Shown here in pieces: positions 53,176-62,237 of a DNA stretch of 64,000 nucleotides. Positions within the stretch are counted from its first letter, which is position 1. Each line of letters begins with the position of its first letter. The position numbers were made by a program, and so were the translations under genes. The notes under the pieces were generated by a model. That model was not told the DNA's origin and searched no databases. It saw only the letters and a program-made list of their open reading frames with translations. This DNA comes from Mycolicibacterium sp. CH28 (GTDB lineage: Bacteria; Actinomycetota; Actinomycetes; Mycobacteriales; Mycobacteriaceae), in assembly GCF_004745805.1 (NCBI RefSeq), contig NZ_SRLQ01000021.1, positions 1 through 64,000 of the forward strand, written 5' to 3'.

Positions 53176-53598
53176 TCACGTGAACAGCAGCAGGGTGCCG
53201 CCGATCGCCAGCGCCGCCACCTTGACGAGCTCCAACACGACATAGACGTAGTGCGCGCGCGACCGTCCGCCTTCTGCCTGGCCGGCGTCGGCCAGCACCG
53301 CGTCGGAGCGCCGGGTCAGGTACGGCCGCACACCGATCACCTGGATCAGCAGCGCACCGATGGCCACCAGGGTCGCGGCGGTGACACCGGCGCTCGGCGT
53401 GCCGACCACCAGGGCGACGACCACGACCGCGGCGAGGACGACCTCGCAGGCGTTGAGCGCACGGAAGACCAACCGGCCGATCCCCAGTCCGAGCTGAACG
53501 GTCACCCCGGGGGCACGAAACTTCAGCGGCGCCTCCAGGAAGGAGATGGCCAGCACCATCCCCAGCCAGACGAACACCCCCGCCGCCGCGACCGCCAT
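53176..53598 (-). CDS. Small integral membrane protein
   Basis: The 140-residue protein has about four hydrophobic helices (GVFVWLGMVLAISFLEAP, ACEVVLAAVVVVALVVG, AATLVAIGALLIQVIGV and YVYVVLELVKVAALAIGGTLLLF). ATG 53598 was chosen; the open frame reaches further upstream without protein character. EAPLKFRAPGVTVQLGLGIGRLVF is reminiscent of small DUF membrane proteins in mycobacteria. I cannot name its function. It converges on the M17 aminopeptidase gene. Confidence 0.72.
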   Translation of the reverse strand: MAVAAAGVFVWLGMVLAISFLEAPLKFRAPGVTVQLGLGIGRLVFRALNACEVVLAAVVVVALVVGTPSAGVTAATLVAIGALLIQVIGVRPYLTRRSDAVLADAGQAEGGRSRAHYVYVVLELVKVAALAIGGTLLLFT

Positions 53599-53813
53599 CG
53601 AATGCTGCACCTGTCCCCTTACTGCCAGCCGCCCGTGCCGATACCCAACGCGTGCAACCCGAGTCGTATACGGCGCATCATCGCACGCGCCATGATGGAC
53701 CCGTGGGCGACGACGCAATGGCGGTACTGCGGAGATGGGAAGCCACGGCGCCCACATCGGCACGACCCCGTCGACGTCGGATCGGCCTGGGCCGGACCGG
53801 TCCAAGCCAGCCG

Positions 53814-54320
53814 ATGTGGAGCATGGCCCGGACCGCGGTGGCCGGCTTGACCGCGACCACGCTGGCAGCCTGCGGGGGCAGTCCCGACACCAGGACACCG
53901 ACCGCGACGACGTCGGCACCCACGACAATGACCGCGGTTGCCGCCGCACCGACCCTGGCACAGCCCCGCTCAGTGAAGTGGGTCGACCTCAGCCCGGGTG
54001 ACTGCCTGGCCGACCCGCCGCCGTCAGATCCCGCTGTGGTGATGGTCGGCGTCGTCGACTGCGCCGGCCCCCATCGCGCCGAGGCGTACCTGCGTGCTCC
54101 GCTGCCGGTGAACGCGGCGCTGGCCGACATCGCCGACAAGGACTGCGCCGCGGGCTTGACGCGCTACACCGCGACAACACCCGGGTCGGGCACCTACACC
54201 ATCACCTACCTGATCGACTCCGACCAAGACCGGACCTCGAACAACCCCTACCCGAGCACGGCGATCTGCCTGCTGCAGGGGACCGACGGGCAGCCGCTGA
54301 CCGGCTCGGCCCGCCGCTGA
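53814..54320 (+). CDS. Septum-formation family lipoprotein
   Basis: From ATG 53814 (or 53823) the protein has ~168 residues with a signal peptide and lipobox LAAC. A Thr/Ala-rich linker follows, then a Septum_form-like domain: VKWVDLSPGDCLADPPPSD...VVDCAGPHRAEAYLRAPLP, with further cysteines in DKDCAAGL and AICLL that could form disulfides. Members are exported in actinobacteria; their role in division is only suggested. The upstream part of the open frame (from 53652) lacks signal-peptide character. Confidence 0.75.
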   Translation: MWSMARTAVAGLTATTLAACGGSPDTRTPTATTSAPTTMTAVAAAPTLAQPRSVKWVDLSPGDCLADPPPSDPAVVMVGVVDCAGPHRAEAYLRAPLPVNAALADIADKDCAAGLTRYTATTPGSGTYTITYLIDSDQDRTSNNPYPSTAICLLQGTDGQPLTGSARR

Positions 54321-54364
54321 ACGACGCCGGCTGCCGGGCGGCAGCCACACCCGCTGACGATCCC

Positions 54365-55249
54365 TCAGCCGGCGCGGGCAGCGAAGAACTGCCCGCTGGC
54401 CTGAGACGCGTCGAACGCGAAGCTGGTCGGGCCGACCATCGCGGCCGGCAACGAGACGTGCCCGGAAGGCCAGGTGTGGCCACCGCCGTCGATGCTGACG
54501 AACACCACCTGTGTGCCGCCGGCACAGCCGGCGGCGCTGACCCGAGTCACGGCGCCGACGGTGTCCTGCGTCGGTGCCGGGCATTGATCCACCGCGCGCC
54601 AACGCTCGGCCATCGCCGGTGCCGCCATGACGTCACTGGGCCCGCCGCGGCCGACCATCGGCCCGCCGTTGTAGGGCACCACCGGGTCGGCGGTTCCGTG
54701 CACCGCGAGCACCGACACCGGCCGCGACGGGGTGCACGGAATTTCTGAGCCCAAGGTCCCCGCCACCGGTGCGATCGCGGCCACGAGGTCGGCGCGCTCG
54801 CAAGCCAGCCGGGTGGCCATGAACGCACCGGCCGACATACCGGTCACGAAGGCGCGGCCGGGCGGAAGACCGTAGTCGCGGGTCAGGCGATCGATGAGCG
54901 CCGCCAGGAACCCGACGTCGTCGATGCCCTGCCGATCCGGGGTCGAGGCGCCTCGCCCGTCGGCCCAGCTGAGGTCGATTCCGTCGGGATAAGCCACGAC
55001 GAAGCCGTGCTGATCGGCCACCGCGTTGTAGTTGGTCACCGCGGCCTGATCGCCCCCGGTTTGTCCGGCGCCGTGCAGGTTGAGCACCAAGCCCTTCGGG
55101 TGACCGGGCGGCACGTGAACGACGTAGGTGCGCGGCAAGCCGCCGAAGGTCACGACGCCAGGTGGGTCGTCACCGGCCGACGCCGGTGCGGCCAGGACCC
55201 CGGCAGCCAGAATCAGGGCGGCGATCAACGCCGTGACGCGCACGCTCAC
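54365..55249 (-). CDS. Secreted PHB-depolymerase-like esterase
   Basis: The 294-residue secreted alpha/beta hydrolase of the esterase PHB depolymerase group (LpqC-like) has a cleavable signal peptide (VLAAPASAGDD). The oxyanion region is LVLNLHGAGQTGG, the nucleophile elbow GMSAGAF, the acid HGTADPVVPYNGG and the histidine GGGHTWPSG. No lipobox cysteine is present, so unlike LpqC it is probably soluble outside the membrane. GTG 55249 begins the signal peptide; the open frame to 55321 lacks it. Confidence 0.88.
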   Translation of the reverse strand: MSVRVTALIAALILAAGVLAAPASAGDDPPGVVTFGGLPRTYVVHVPPGHPKGLVLNLHGAGQTGGDQAAVTNYNAVADQHGFVVAYPDGIDLSWADGRGASTPDRQGIDDVGFLAALIDRLTRDYGLPPGRAFVTGMSAGAFMATRLACERADLVAAIAPVAGTLGSEIPCTPSRPVSVLAVHGTADPVVPYNGGPMVGRGGPSDVMAAPAMAERWRAVDQCPAPTQDTVGAVTRVSAAGCAGGTQVVFVSIDGGGHTWPSGHVSLPAAMVGPTSFAFDASQASGQFFAARAG

Positions 55250-55336
55250 ATCGTCCAGTCTGCACCCCGGCGGCAGACCGACGATGGCCCATGAAGGCCG
55301 GCGACACCGGCCGGCCATCAAGTCGACATGTGGACG

Positions 55337-56107
55337 TCACGCTCGGGCGGCTCGCGGTACGAGCCCGCCCCCACATCCCGCGGAGATCGCCGGACCCTTG
55401 TCCACCACATCGCCCAGCGAGACGGGCTTGGAGGCGGCCTGCAGTTCGGCAACCGGCGGAAGCGACAGCCGCACCTCGTAGGCGAGGACCCCGGTACCGT
55501 CCACCTGACGACACTGCATCCCGACCCGCTCGCCCGCCCGTCCACCGAGTTCGGTTTCGAACCGGGCACGCACGGCACTCAGCGATACCCGACCGCCCTC
55601 AGCCTTCTGGAACACCGGGTCGAGGATGTTGACGAGCTGTTTGGTGAGGGTCGCCGCGATGCCGAAGTAATCCGCCGGTGCCAGCCCGGAGCAGGTGCCG
55701 TGCGCGGACCACTCGTGCGGCGCCATGATCGCGACGTCCGACATCATCGACCGCAGGTCGGCCTGCACGTCCTGGGGAAGGCCCAGCGCGGGAGGACGAG
55801 TACCGCTACCGCCGCCGGTCTTCGGCACCCCGCAGAACCGCTGGGTCGATGGTTGGGGCCACAGGCCGTGCAGAATCAACGTCGACCCCAGATCGGCGAC
55901 GTGGCCGCTTCGGCAGCCCGGGTTCGACGGCTCGATCTTGCAGAGGCTGGGTCCCCAGGTCACCACGAGCAGACTCGAATCACTGCTGGGCGCTGCGGTC
56001 TCGGACGGAGCGGGCGGGCGATCGACGACCCGCACCGCGACGACGATGGCGGCGATGACGACCGCCACCACGACAGCCGACAGCACCGTCCGATGGCTTC
56101 GCCGCAT
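55337..56107 (-). CDS. Ribonuclease T2 family protein
   Basis: The 256-residue exported or membrane-anchored protein (helix SAVVVAVVIAAIVVAVRV) has the RNase T2 fold. CAS I is LILHGLWPQ with the first catalytic His, and CAS II is HEWSAHGTCSG. CAS II usually has Lys before the second His; here it is Ala (HEWSAHGTC), which may lower activity. Several cysteines (LCKIEP, GCRSG, FCGVP, MQCRQ, GCGGG) suit extracellular disulfides. A role in RNA scavenging outside the cell is inferred. Confidence 0.87.
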   Translation of the reverse strand: MRRSHRTVLSAVVVAVVIAAIVVAVRVVDRPPAPSETAAPSSDSSLLVVTWGPSLCKIEPSNPGCRSGHVADLGSTLILHGLWPQPSTQRFCGVPKTGGGSGTRPPALGLPQDVQADLRSMMSDVAIMAPHEWSAHGTCSGLAPADYFGIAATLTKQLVNILDPVFQKAEGGRVSLSAVRARFETELGGRAGERVGMQCRQVDGTGVLAYEVRLSLPPVAELQAASKPVSLGDVVDKGPAISAGCGGGLVPRAARA

Positions 56108-56162
56108 GCGAGCATTCTCCCCCGCCGGCGCCGCTGCGTGGCCGCCGAGGACAGGGTTCGGC

Positions 56163-56951
56163 TCAGTCGCCGCCCAGGCCCATCATGTCGGTCACCCCGT
56201 GGTCGCGGCCCGCGGTGTAGCCACCGTCGACCGCCAGCGCCTGACCCGACACGAACGACGCATCCGGTGACACCAGAAAGGCCGCTACCGCAGCGATCTC
56301 CTCCGGGCGTCCCCGGCGACGCAGTGCGTGCTCGCGGGTCACCGCCGCCTTGACATCGGCCATCCCAGGCAGGGAAAGCACAGAATCCAGCATCGGGGTG
56401 TCGATGAAGCCGGGACATATTGCGTTGCAGCGGATTCCACTGGGTCCGTAGTCCACGGCGATGTTCTTTGTCAGCAACACCACACCGCCCTTGGCCGCGT
56501 TGTAGCAGCTGCCGCCGGCGGTACCTTCGAGCCCTTCCACGCTGGCCAGGGTGACGATGGCCCCGCGTTCCCCGTCGATGCGCTCCTGCCCCAGCATCCG
56601 GGTCAGCGCGGCCTTGGTCACCAGGAACGTCGCGGTCAGGTTGATATCGATGACCCGCTGCCACTCCTGGGCGTCCAGCAGGTGCACCGGGCCGCCGCCT
56701 TGGACGCCCGCCGAGTGCACCACTCCGGCCACCCGACCGGGTGCGGCGGCGAACACGGTGGCCACCGCGGCTTCGTCGGTGACATCGGCGGCGACGTAGG
56801 TGAAGCCCGCCACCCCCTCCAGCTCGGGGGCGGGCAACAGATCACAACCGACCACGGTTGCGCCGTCGGCGAGCAGACGTTGTGCCGTGGCAAGTCCGAT
56901 GCCTGAGGCGGCGCCCGTCACCACCATGGTCATTCCGTCAAACCGGGCCAT
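56163..56951 (-). CDS. Short-chain dehydrogenase/reductase
   Basis: The 262-residue classical SDR has cofactor motif TGAASGIGLATAQ, an acidic residue after strand 2 (VVGCDLLP, pointing to NAD preference), VVHSAGVQGG, catalytic Ser in TLASVEGLEG, YNAAK with Tyr and Lys, and ICPGFIDTPML. ATG 56951 follows AAGGAGA at eight bases. It lies 132 bp downstream of the D-amino-acid deacylase-like gene on the same strand and may be in its operon. The substrate is unknown. Confidence 0.92.
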   Translation of the reverse strand: MARFDGMTMVVTGAASGIGLATAQRLLADGATVVGCDLLPAPELEGVAGFTYVAADVTDEAAVATVFAAAPGRVAGVVHSAGVQGGGPVHLLDAQEWQRVIDINLTATFLVTKAALTRMLGQERIDGERGAIVTLASVEGLEGTAGGSCYNAAKGGVVLLTKNIAVDYGPSGIRCNAICPGFIDTPMLDSVLSLPGMADVKAAVTREHALRRRGRPEEIAAVAAFLVSPDASFVSGQALAVDGGYTAGRDHGVTDMMGLGGD

Positions 56952-57083
56952 GCTCGTATCTCCTTCTGAGTGTTCAGAACACGTGGGATTGGGTGAGCAG
57001 ATCGGCGCAATCGGCAAGGTCGGCGGCGAAGATCTCCGGCTGCTCGATCACGAGCGGTTCGACTCCACCGGACATCGAGCGGC

Positions 57084-58847
57084 TCAGTGCTTTCCGCGGA
57101 CCAACCGGCCCGGCCGGGCGCCGGTGTCGACCCCGTCGCGGCGGGTCACCACTCCACTGACGATCGTGGCGGTATACCCCGAGGCGCCCTGGACCAGCCG
57201 ATGGCCACCGGCGGGCAGGTCGTAGGCCATCCGCGGCGCGTGCAGGGTGAGCGCATCCATGTCGATGACATTGAGGTCGGCCTTCTTACCCACCTCGATG
57301 ACACCCCGGTCGGTGAGCCCGAAAAGCTGTGCGGTGTCGTGGGATTGCTTGCGCACGACGTACTCCAGCGGCAGCGTCTCACCGCGGCGCCGATCGCGGG
57401 CCCAGTGGGTGAGCAGGAATGTCGGGTAGGACGCGTCGCAGATCATGCTGCAGTGCGCGCCTCCGTCGGACAGCCCCAGCACGCCCGCCGGGTGCGTCAT
57501 CATCTCCCGAATGGCGTCGTGGTTGCCGTCGGCGTAGTTGAACAACGGCATCATCAGCATCGACCCGGCATCGGATTCCAGCATCAGGTCGTACATCACC
57601 GCCAGCGGATCCTCACCGCGCTGGCGTGCGATGGCGGCAACCGTGCGGTCAAGGGTCGGCTCGTAGTCCGGCGGATCGCCGAGGGCATAGAGCCGTTCGG
57701 TGGAGTACTGCGCGAACGCGAACATGCCGTCGAAGAGGATGTTGGGGTCCAGCGGGAGATCCTCCTCGGACAGGATGGCCGCCCGGACCGCGGGCTCGGT
57801 CAGCCGGGCGGCGAGCTCCTCGCGACTACACTCGGCTTTCAGGCGCCGATACGTGGGGCGGTGCGTGAAGGCATGGTGGCCGGGGAAGCCCAGCAGCATC
57901 CCGAACGGGCGCGCCGCCACTTGCGGGTAGAGCCGGCTGCCGGCCTCGTGCGCGGCTGCCGACAAGTCCAGCTGCTCACGCCACAGGTTGGGGTCGGCGT
58001 CGACCTGGATCAGCGCGAAGCTGAGCGAACAGTCGATCTCCTCACCCAGCCGACGCATCCATTCCAGCTCCTTCTTGGGGGCCACGATGTCCTCACCGGC
58101 GGCCCCTTGGGGCGCGAGCTCGAAGACCGCGCCGCCACCGGCGACCAGGGCTCGGCCGAGGGCGAACAACTCGTCCTCGGCGGCGAAGGTGCCGGGCACG
58201 GGCTCACCGTCCATGGCGCGGTGAGCCAGAGTGCGCGAGGAGGAGAATCCCAGCGCGCCGGCCTCGACCGCTTCCTGGACCAGCCGACTCATCAGGGCGA
58301 TGTCCTCGGCGGTGGCCGGTTCATTGCGGGCGCCGCGCTCCCCCATCGCGTACGCCCGCACGGTGCCGTGCGCGACCTGGCTTCCGAAATCGACTGCCAG
58401 CTGCCGCTTCTCGATGACGTCGAGGTACTCGGCGTAGCTTTCCCAGCCCCAGGTGATGCCTTCCGAGAGCGCCGTGCCCGGGATGTCCTCGACGCCCTCC
58501 ATCAGCTCGATGAGCCACTGCTCGGCGCCGGGCCGGACCGGGGCAAACCCCACACCGCAGTTACCTGCGACCACCGTTGTGACGCCGTGGCTGGTAGACG
58601 GCTCGAGGACGTCGTCCCAGCTGACCTGACCGTCGTAGTGGGTGTGAATGTCGACGAAGCCCGGCGCGACGATCTTGCCGGTCGCGTCGATGGTCTCGGC
58701 CGCCTCACCCGGCAGGTGCGGGTCACGGGGACCACGGCGATGGATCTCGACGATCTTGCCGTCCTTGACCGCTACGTCGGCGTGGAAACGCTGCGCGCCC
58801 GTCCCGTCGACCACAGTGCCACCGGTGATTTTGAGGTCGAACACCAT
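57084..58847 (-). CDS. N-acyl-D-amino-acid deacylase family amidohydrolase
   Basis: The 587-residue amidohydrolase has the N-terminal composite domain [33 protein letters not shown], metal-binding [19 protein letters not shown], the [16 protein letters not shown] loop with the bridging Cys typical of D-aminoacylases, and [11 protein letters not shown] with the catalytic Asp. Enzymes of this group hydrolyse N-acyl-D-amino acids or related amides. It is divergent from a TetR gene at 58960 with a palindrome between them. Confidence 0.9.
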   Translation of the reverse strand: MVFDLKITGGTVVDGTGAQRFHADVAVKDGKIVEIHRRGPRDPHLPGEAAETIDATGKIVAPGFVDIHTHYDGQVSWDDVLEPSTSHGVTTVVAGNCGVGFAPVRPGAEQWLIELMEGVEDIPGTALSEGITWGWESYAEYLDVIEKRQLAVDFGSQVAHGTVRAYAMGERGARNEPATAEDIALMSRLVQEAVEAGALGFSSSRTLAHRAMDGEPVPGTFAAEDELFALGRALVAGGGAVFELAPQGAAGEDIVAPKKELEWMRRLGEEIDCSLSFALIQVDADPNLWREQLDLSAAAHEAGSRLYPQVAARPFGMLLGFPGHHAFTHRPTYRRLKAECSREELAARLTEPAVRAAILSEEDLPLDPNILFDGMFAFAQYSTERLYALGDPPDYEPTLDRTVAAIARQRGEDPLAVMYDLMLESDAGSMLMMPLFNYADGNHDAIREMMTHPAGVLGLSDGGAHCSMICDASYPTFLLTHWARDRRRGETLPLEYVVRKQSHDTAQLFGLTDRGVIEVGKKADLNVIDMDALTLHAPRMAYDLPAGGHRLVQGASGYTATIVSGVVTRRDGVDTGARPGRLVRGKH

Positions 58848-58886
58848 GTCTCCCTAAGGTGTGATGCATACCACTACACTGAGCAA

Positions 58887-58901
58887 TGTAACACCGTTAC
58901 A
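58887..58901. promoter_or_regulatory. Palindromic operator between deacylase and TetR
   Basis: TGTAAC-ACC-GTTACA is a perfect inverted repeat in the 112-bp divergent gap, 40 bp from the deacylase start and 58 bp from the TetR start. It is a probable binding site of the adjacent TetR protein. Confidence 0.6.
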
Positions 58902-58959
58902 GGGTGCGTCAAGCCCCTGTCCGACATGCTGAAAGAAGCCTCGTGACCATCGGAGAGCC

Positions 58960-59625
58960 GTGAGCGACCCCATCGATTCGCCGCGGCCGGCAGGCGACCG
59001 CAAGGCGAAGGCCGTCGATGCGCAGACCATCCTCGACACCGCGGCCGACTTGATCGAAAGCGTTGGGGTGAGCGGTTTCTCGATGCGGGGCCTGGCCGAC
59101 GAACTGGGCGTCGCGGTGACTTCGATCTACTGGCACGTCGGAGGCCGCGACAAACTGTTCGACAGCCTCGTCGATCAGCTGCTGTGCCAGATGGCGAACC
59201 TGCCCGTCGACGGCGAGGACGCCATCGAGCGCATCCGATCGCTGGCCCGCGCCCAGCGCCGCGTCCTCATCGACCGCCAGCACCTGCTGGCCATCGCACA
59301 CGAACGGGACCGCACAGCCGCCCTGTTCCTGCCCGTCCAGCAGGCACTCGCGGAGTTGCTGGCCGATCTGGGTATGACCGGCGCCAAGGCCGCACTCGTT
59401 CTTCGAGCCTTGCAGGTGCACGTCATCTCTTCGGCGATCATGCAGTTCTCCGCGATCCGCGGCGCCCATCACCGGCACGAAGAGGACCCATCGTTGTGGG
59501 ACGACAGCGTGCCCGACCGTGAGCTGGTCGAGGCGCTGAAGGCCCCCACCGACTACGACGCGGTGTTCGAGTACGGGCTGGACGGCCTGGTCGCACCGCT
59601 GCGACGGAGCGAGCAACCCGGCTGA
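58960..59625 (+). CDS. TetR family regulator
   Basis: The 221-residue regulator has the HTH in DTAADLIESVGVSGFSMRGLADELGVAVTSIYWHVGGRDKLFDSLVDQL (about residues 26-74); the IYWHVGGRDKL variant is common in TetR_C_11-like proteins. The GTG start is at 58960. It is divergent from the amidohydrolase gene, which it probably represses through the TGTAAC/GTTACA palindrome. The likely inducer is a substrate of the deacylase/SDR pair. Confidence 0.88.
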   Translation: MSDPIDSPRPAGDRKAKAVDAQTILDTAADLIESVGVSGFSMRGLADELGVAVTSIYWHVGGRDKLFDSLVDQLLCQMANLPVDGEDAIERIRSLARAQRRVLIDRQHLLAIAHERDRTAALFLPVQQALAELLADLGMTGAKAALVLRALQVHVISSAIMQFSAIRGAHHRHEEDPSLWDDSVPDRELVEALKAPTDYDAVFEYGLDGLVAPLRRSEQPG

Positions 59626-59765
59626 TCGCCCCGCGATGATGGTTGCGACACGGTCACGGATGCATACCTTTCGATACACCACTGGTCACAAAAGACACAC
59701 GGATCCCTATCGTCACAGTGGTTAGCTGACGTCACTGCGACGTCCCGCCTCCCGAAAGGTGTGTC

Positions 59766-61178
59766 GTGTCGCCGCGCACTCGCATCCCCTCGCTCACGGT
59801 GGCGTCGGCGCTTGCGCTCGGGCTCTGCGTCGCGACCAGTGTCGCAGCACCGGCGTCGGCCGAACCCTGCGAAGGTGCTGCCGCGCAGGCACAGCCGCTG
59901 CCGAACCAGGCCTTCCAGATCCCGAAGCCGTCGGCGATCGCTCCCTTCGACCGGCCGATCGGCCACAAGCCCGTCGGTGCGAATGACCAAGCGCCACTAC
60001 CGAAACTCGGCGAACTCATCAAGGCGCTGATCCCGAACTCCGGCCAGGTGCAGAAGCAGGCCGCGGTCGTTCCGTCACCCAAACCCGTTACCGGTACCGG
60101 TACCGGCCAACCACCGGCCGCGGCCCAGCCGGCACCGGCGGCGGCAACCGGTCCCCCGTCCACCGCGCCACCGGGGACCTCCCTCGTCGGCTGGGTGACA
60201 GGACCGGACAGCCCGAACCAGACCATCCAGCGTTTCGCCATCACCGGCACCGATCTCGGAATCATGTGGGACAACGGCGATCCCAACAATCGCCAGGTGC
60301 TCATGGCCTTCGGTGACACCAACGGCTACTGCCAGATCCCCGGCAAGCAGTGGCGCTACAACACGCTGATGCGCACCACCGACGGCGCGCTGACCAACAC
60401 CATCGCCGTGCCCGACGGCGTCGTCGGCAACAAGTACTCCGGGGCGCCGGTCTGGAAGGCGGGCATCGCCAAACAGGTCATCAACAGCATCAACACGGCG
60501 CCGGAGGAAACCGGCATCATCCCCACCGCCGGTGTGGCCGTCGGGCAGCAGCAGTTCGTGAACTTCATGTCCATCAAGAGCTGGGACAACAACGGCGCGT
60601 GGACCACGAACTACTCGGCCATCGCGGTCTCCGGGGACAACGGCGAGACGTGGGGTGTCTACCCCGGCACCATCCGCACGCCGGAGGCCGGCAACGAGAA
60701 GTTCCAGATGGGCGCGTTCCTCAAGCCCGGTCCCGGTGACCCGTACCTGTACTCATTCGGCACCCCCAACGGGCGTGGCGGATCGGCCTACGTCGCCCGG
60801 GTCAATCCGGCGTTCGTCCCGGACCTCACGAAGTACGAGTACTGGAACTCCGACTCGAACTCCTGGGTGCCCGGCAATCCGGCGGCCGCAACGCCGGTCA
60901 TCCCGGGCCCGGTCGGCGAGATGTCGGGGCAATTCAACAGCTACCTCAAGCAGTACTTGGTGCTGTACTGCAACGGCAACAACGACGTGGTGATGCGGAC
61001 GGCGCCGGCACCGCAGGGGCCGTGGGGTCCCGAGCAGATGCTGGTGTCCTCGATGCAGATCCCCGGCGGCATCTACGCGCCGTTCCTGCATCCGTGGTCG
61101 ACGGGCCGCGAGTTGTACTACAACCTGTCGCTGTGGTCGGCCTACAACGTGATGCTGATGCATACCGTGTTGCCCTGA
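59766..61178 (+). CDS. Secreted DUF4185 protein
   Basis: The 470-residue exported protein has a signal peptide ending near APASAEPCEG and a Pro/Ala/Thr-rich linker to about residue 135. A DUF4185 beta-propeller-like domain follows: IMWDNGDPNNRQVLMAFGDT, GAFLKPGPGDPYLYSFGTPNGRGGSAYVARV and YLVLYCNGNNDVVMRTAPAPQGPWG. Some DUF4185 members have been described as endo-D-arabinanases acting on mycobacterial arabinogalactan/LAM, so a cell-wall glycan role is plausible. GTG 59766 follows AAAGG. Confidence 0.85.
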   Translation: MSPRTRIPSLTVASALALGLCVATSVAAPASAEPCEGAAAQAQPLPNQAFQIPKPSAIAPFDRPIGHKPVGANDQAPLPKLGELIKALIPNSGQVQKQAAVVPSPKPVTGTGTGQPPAAAQPAPAAATGPPSTAPPGTSLVGWVTGPDSPNQTIQRFAITGTDLGIMWDNGDPNNRQVLMAFGDTNGYCQIPGKQWRYNTLMRTTDGALTNTIAVPDGVVGNKYSGAPVWKAGIAKQVINSINTAPEETGIIPTAGVAVGQQQFVNFMSIKSWDNNGAWTTNYSAIAVSGDNGETWGVYPGTIRTPEAGNEKFQMGAFLKPGPGDPYLYSFGTPNGRGGSAYVARVNPAFVPDLTKYEYWNSDSNSWVPGNPAAATPVIPGPVGEMSGQFNSYLKQYLVLYCNGNNDVVMRTAPAPQGPWGPEQMLVSSMQIPGGIYAPFLHPWSTGRELYYNLSLWSAYNVMLMHTVLP

Positions 61179-61224
61179 CGTGCATCTTCTCACCTATATG
61201 TCCTGGTGATGGGACACTCAATCC

Positions 61225-62052
61225 ATGGATCACAGCGACCCGCGTGTCGAGGACTCGATCCCGACCGACGTCCTGGATGAAGCTGTCACCGAGCAGGCGG
61301 CCGAGGTCGTCGTCGAAGCCGCGTCTCGCAACACGATGTCCGCGTCGGCGCTCGCTCAGATGCTGGTCGACGCCGGACGCAGTATCACCGACGAAGACGA
61401 CCTGCTGACTCTGTTGCACCAGGTCGCGGCGATCGCGCAGGAAGCCATAGACGGTGCCGACAGCACGGGTATCACCATCGACCTCGGCGGCCTGACCTAC
61501 ACCGCAGTTCACACCGACGAGCTCACCCTGCGCATCGACAGTGAGCAGTACGAGGTCGCCGAGGGACCCTGCCTGCACGCCTCCCGCAACCGGGCCACCG
61601 TGCTGCTGGATTCAGAAGACGCCATGTCCCGCTGGCCAGGCTTCGCCGTGGCGGCCCGCAATGAGGGGATCAACAGCTTCCTGGCCGCGCCGTTGTTCAC
61701 GGCCGAGCTGACGCTGGGATCGTTCAACCTGTACGGACGCGCATTTCACGCCTTCGACAGCCTCGACGCCGAGATCCTGGACCTACTCACCACCGCGGTC
61801 TCACGGGCGATCGGCGATTTCGCCCGCTTCAAGACCGCCCGCGACACCGCCGAGTCGATCCAGCGGGTGCTGCAGTCGCGGGCCCCGATCGAACAGGCCA
61901 AGGGGGTGCTGATGGCCATGCACGGCATCGACGCCGACGCCGCCTTCGACGTGCTGCGCCGTCAGAGCCAACAGACGAACGTCCCCGTTCGGGTCCTCGC
62001 CGTCCAGTTCCTCGACCAGGTCAGCGGCGGCAACGGCCAGCAGCACAACTGA
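61225..62052 (+). CDS. GAF and ANTAR domain regulator
   Basis: The 275-residue cytoplasmic protein has a central GAF sensor domain (LLTLLHQVAAIAQEAIDGADSTGITIDLGG to NLYGRAFHAFDSLDAEIL) and a C-terminal ANTAR domain (ALQ-type SRAPIEQAKGVLMAMHGIDADAAFDVLRRQSQQTNVPVRVLAVQFLDQV). ANTAR domains bind two-hairpin RNA and cause antitermination. No obvious ANTAR target hairpins were identified nearby. ATG 61225 starts the frame. Mycobacteria carry many such proteins. Confidence 0.92.
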   Translation: MDHSDPRVEDSIPTDVLDEAVTEQAAEVVVEAASRNTMSASALAQMLVDAGRSITDEDDLLTLLHQVAAIAQEAIDGADSTGITIDLGGLTYTAVHTDELTLRIDSEQYEVAEGPCLHASRNRATVLLDSEDAMSRWPGFAVAARNEGINSFLAAPLFTAELTLGSFNLYGRAFHAFDSLDAEILDLLTTAVSRAIGDFARFKTARDTAESIQRVLQSRAPIEQAKGVLMAMHGIDADAAFDVLRRQSQQTNVPVRVLAVQFLDQVSGGNGQQHN

Positions 62053-62237
62053 CCCGCTGATGTGGGCGGGGTGATCGGCCGTTGGAGCACTTTCGATGAC
62101 GACGGCGTCCCCACGCGTCGACGGGCCGGCGCTGAACTCTTGATGAGAAGGCGTGTATAACGCGGATTGAGGTGCCGCGTTGGCCTAATGTCCGACAGGC
62201 ACGGTCGGGAACACGAGCCGGAAGCGAGGGGCAGCTC

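Noticed and set aside
57087-58946. 619-residue plus-strand frame opposite the deacylase
   Set aside because: It is an antisense shadow of a clear amidohydrolase gene; its composition is that of reversed GC-rich codons with no domain.
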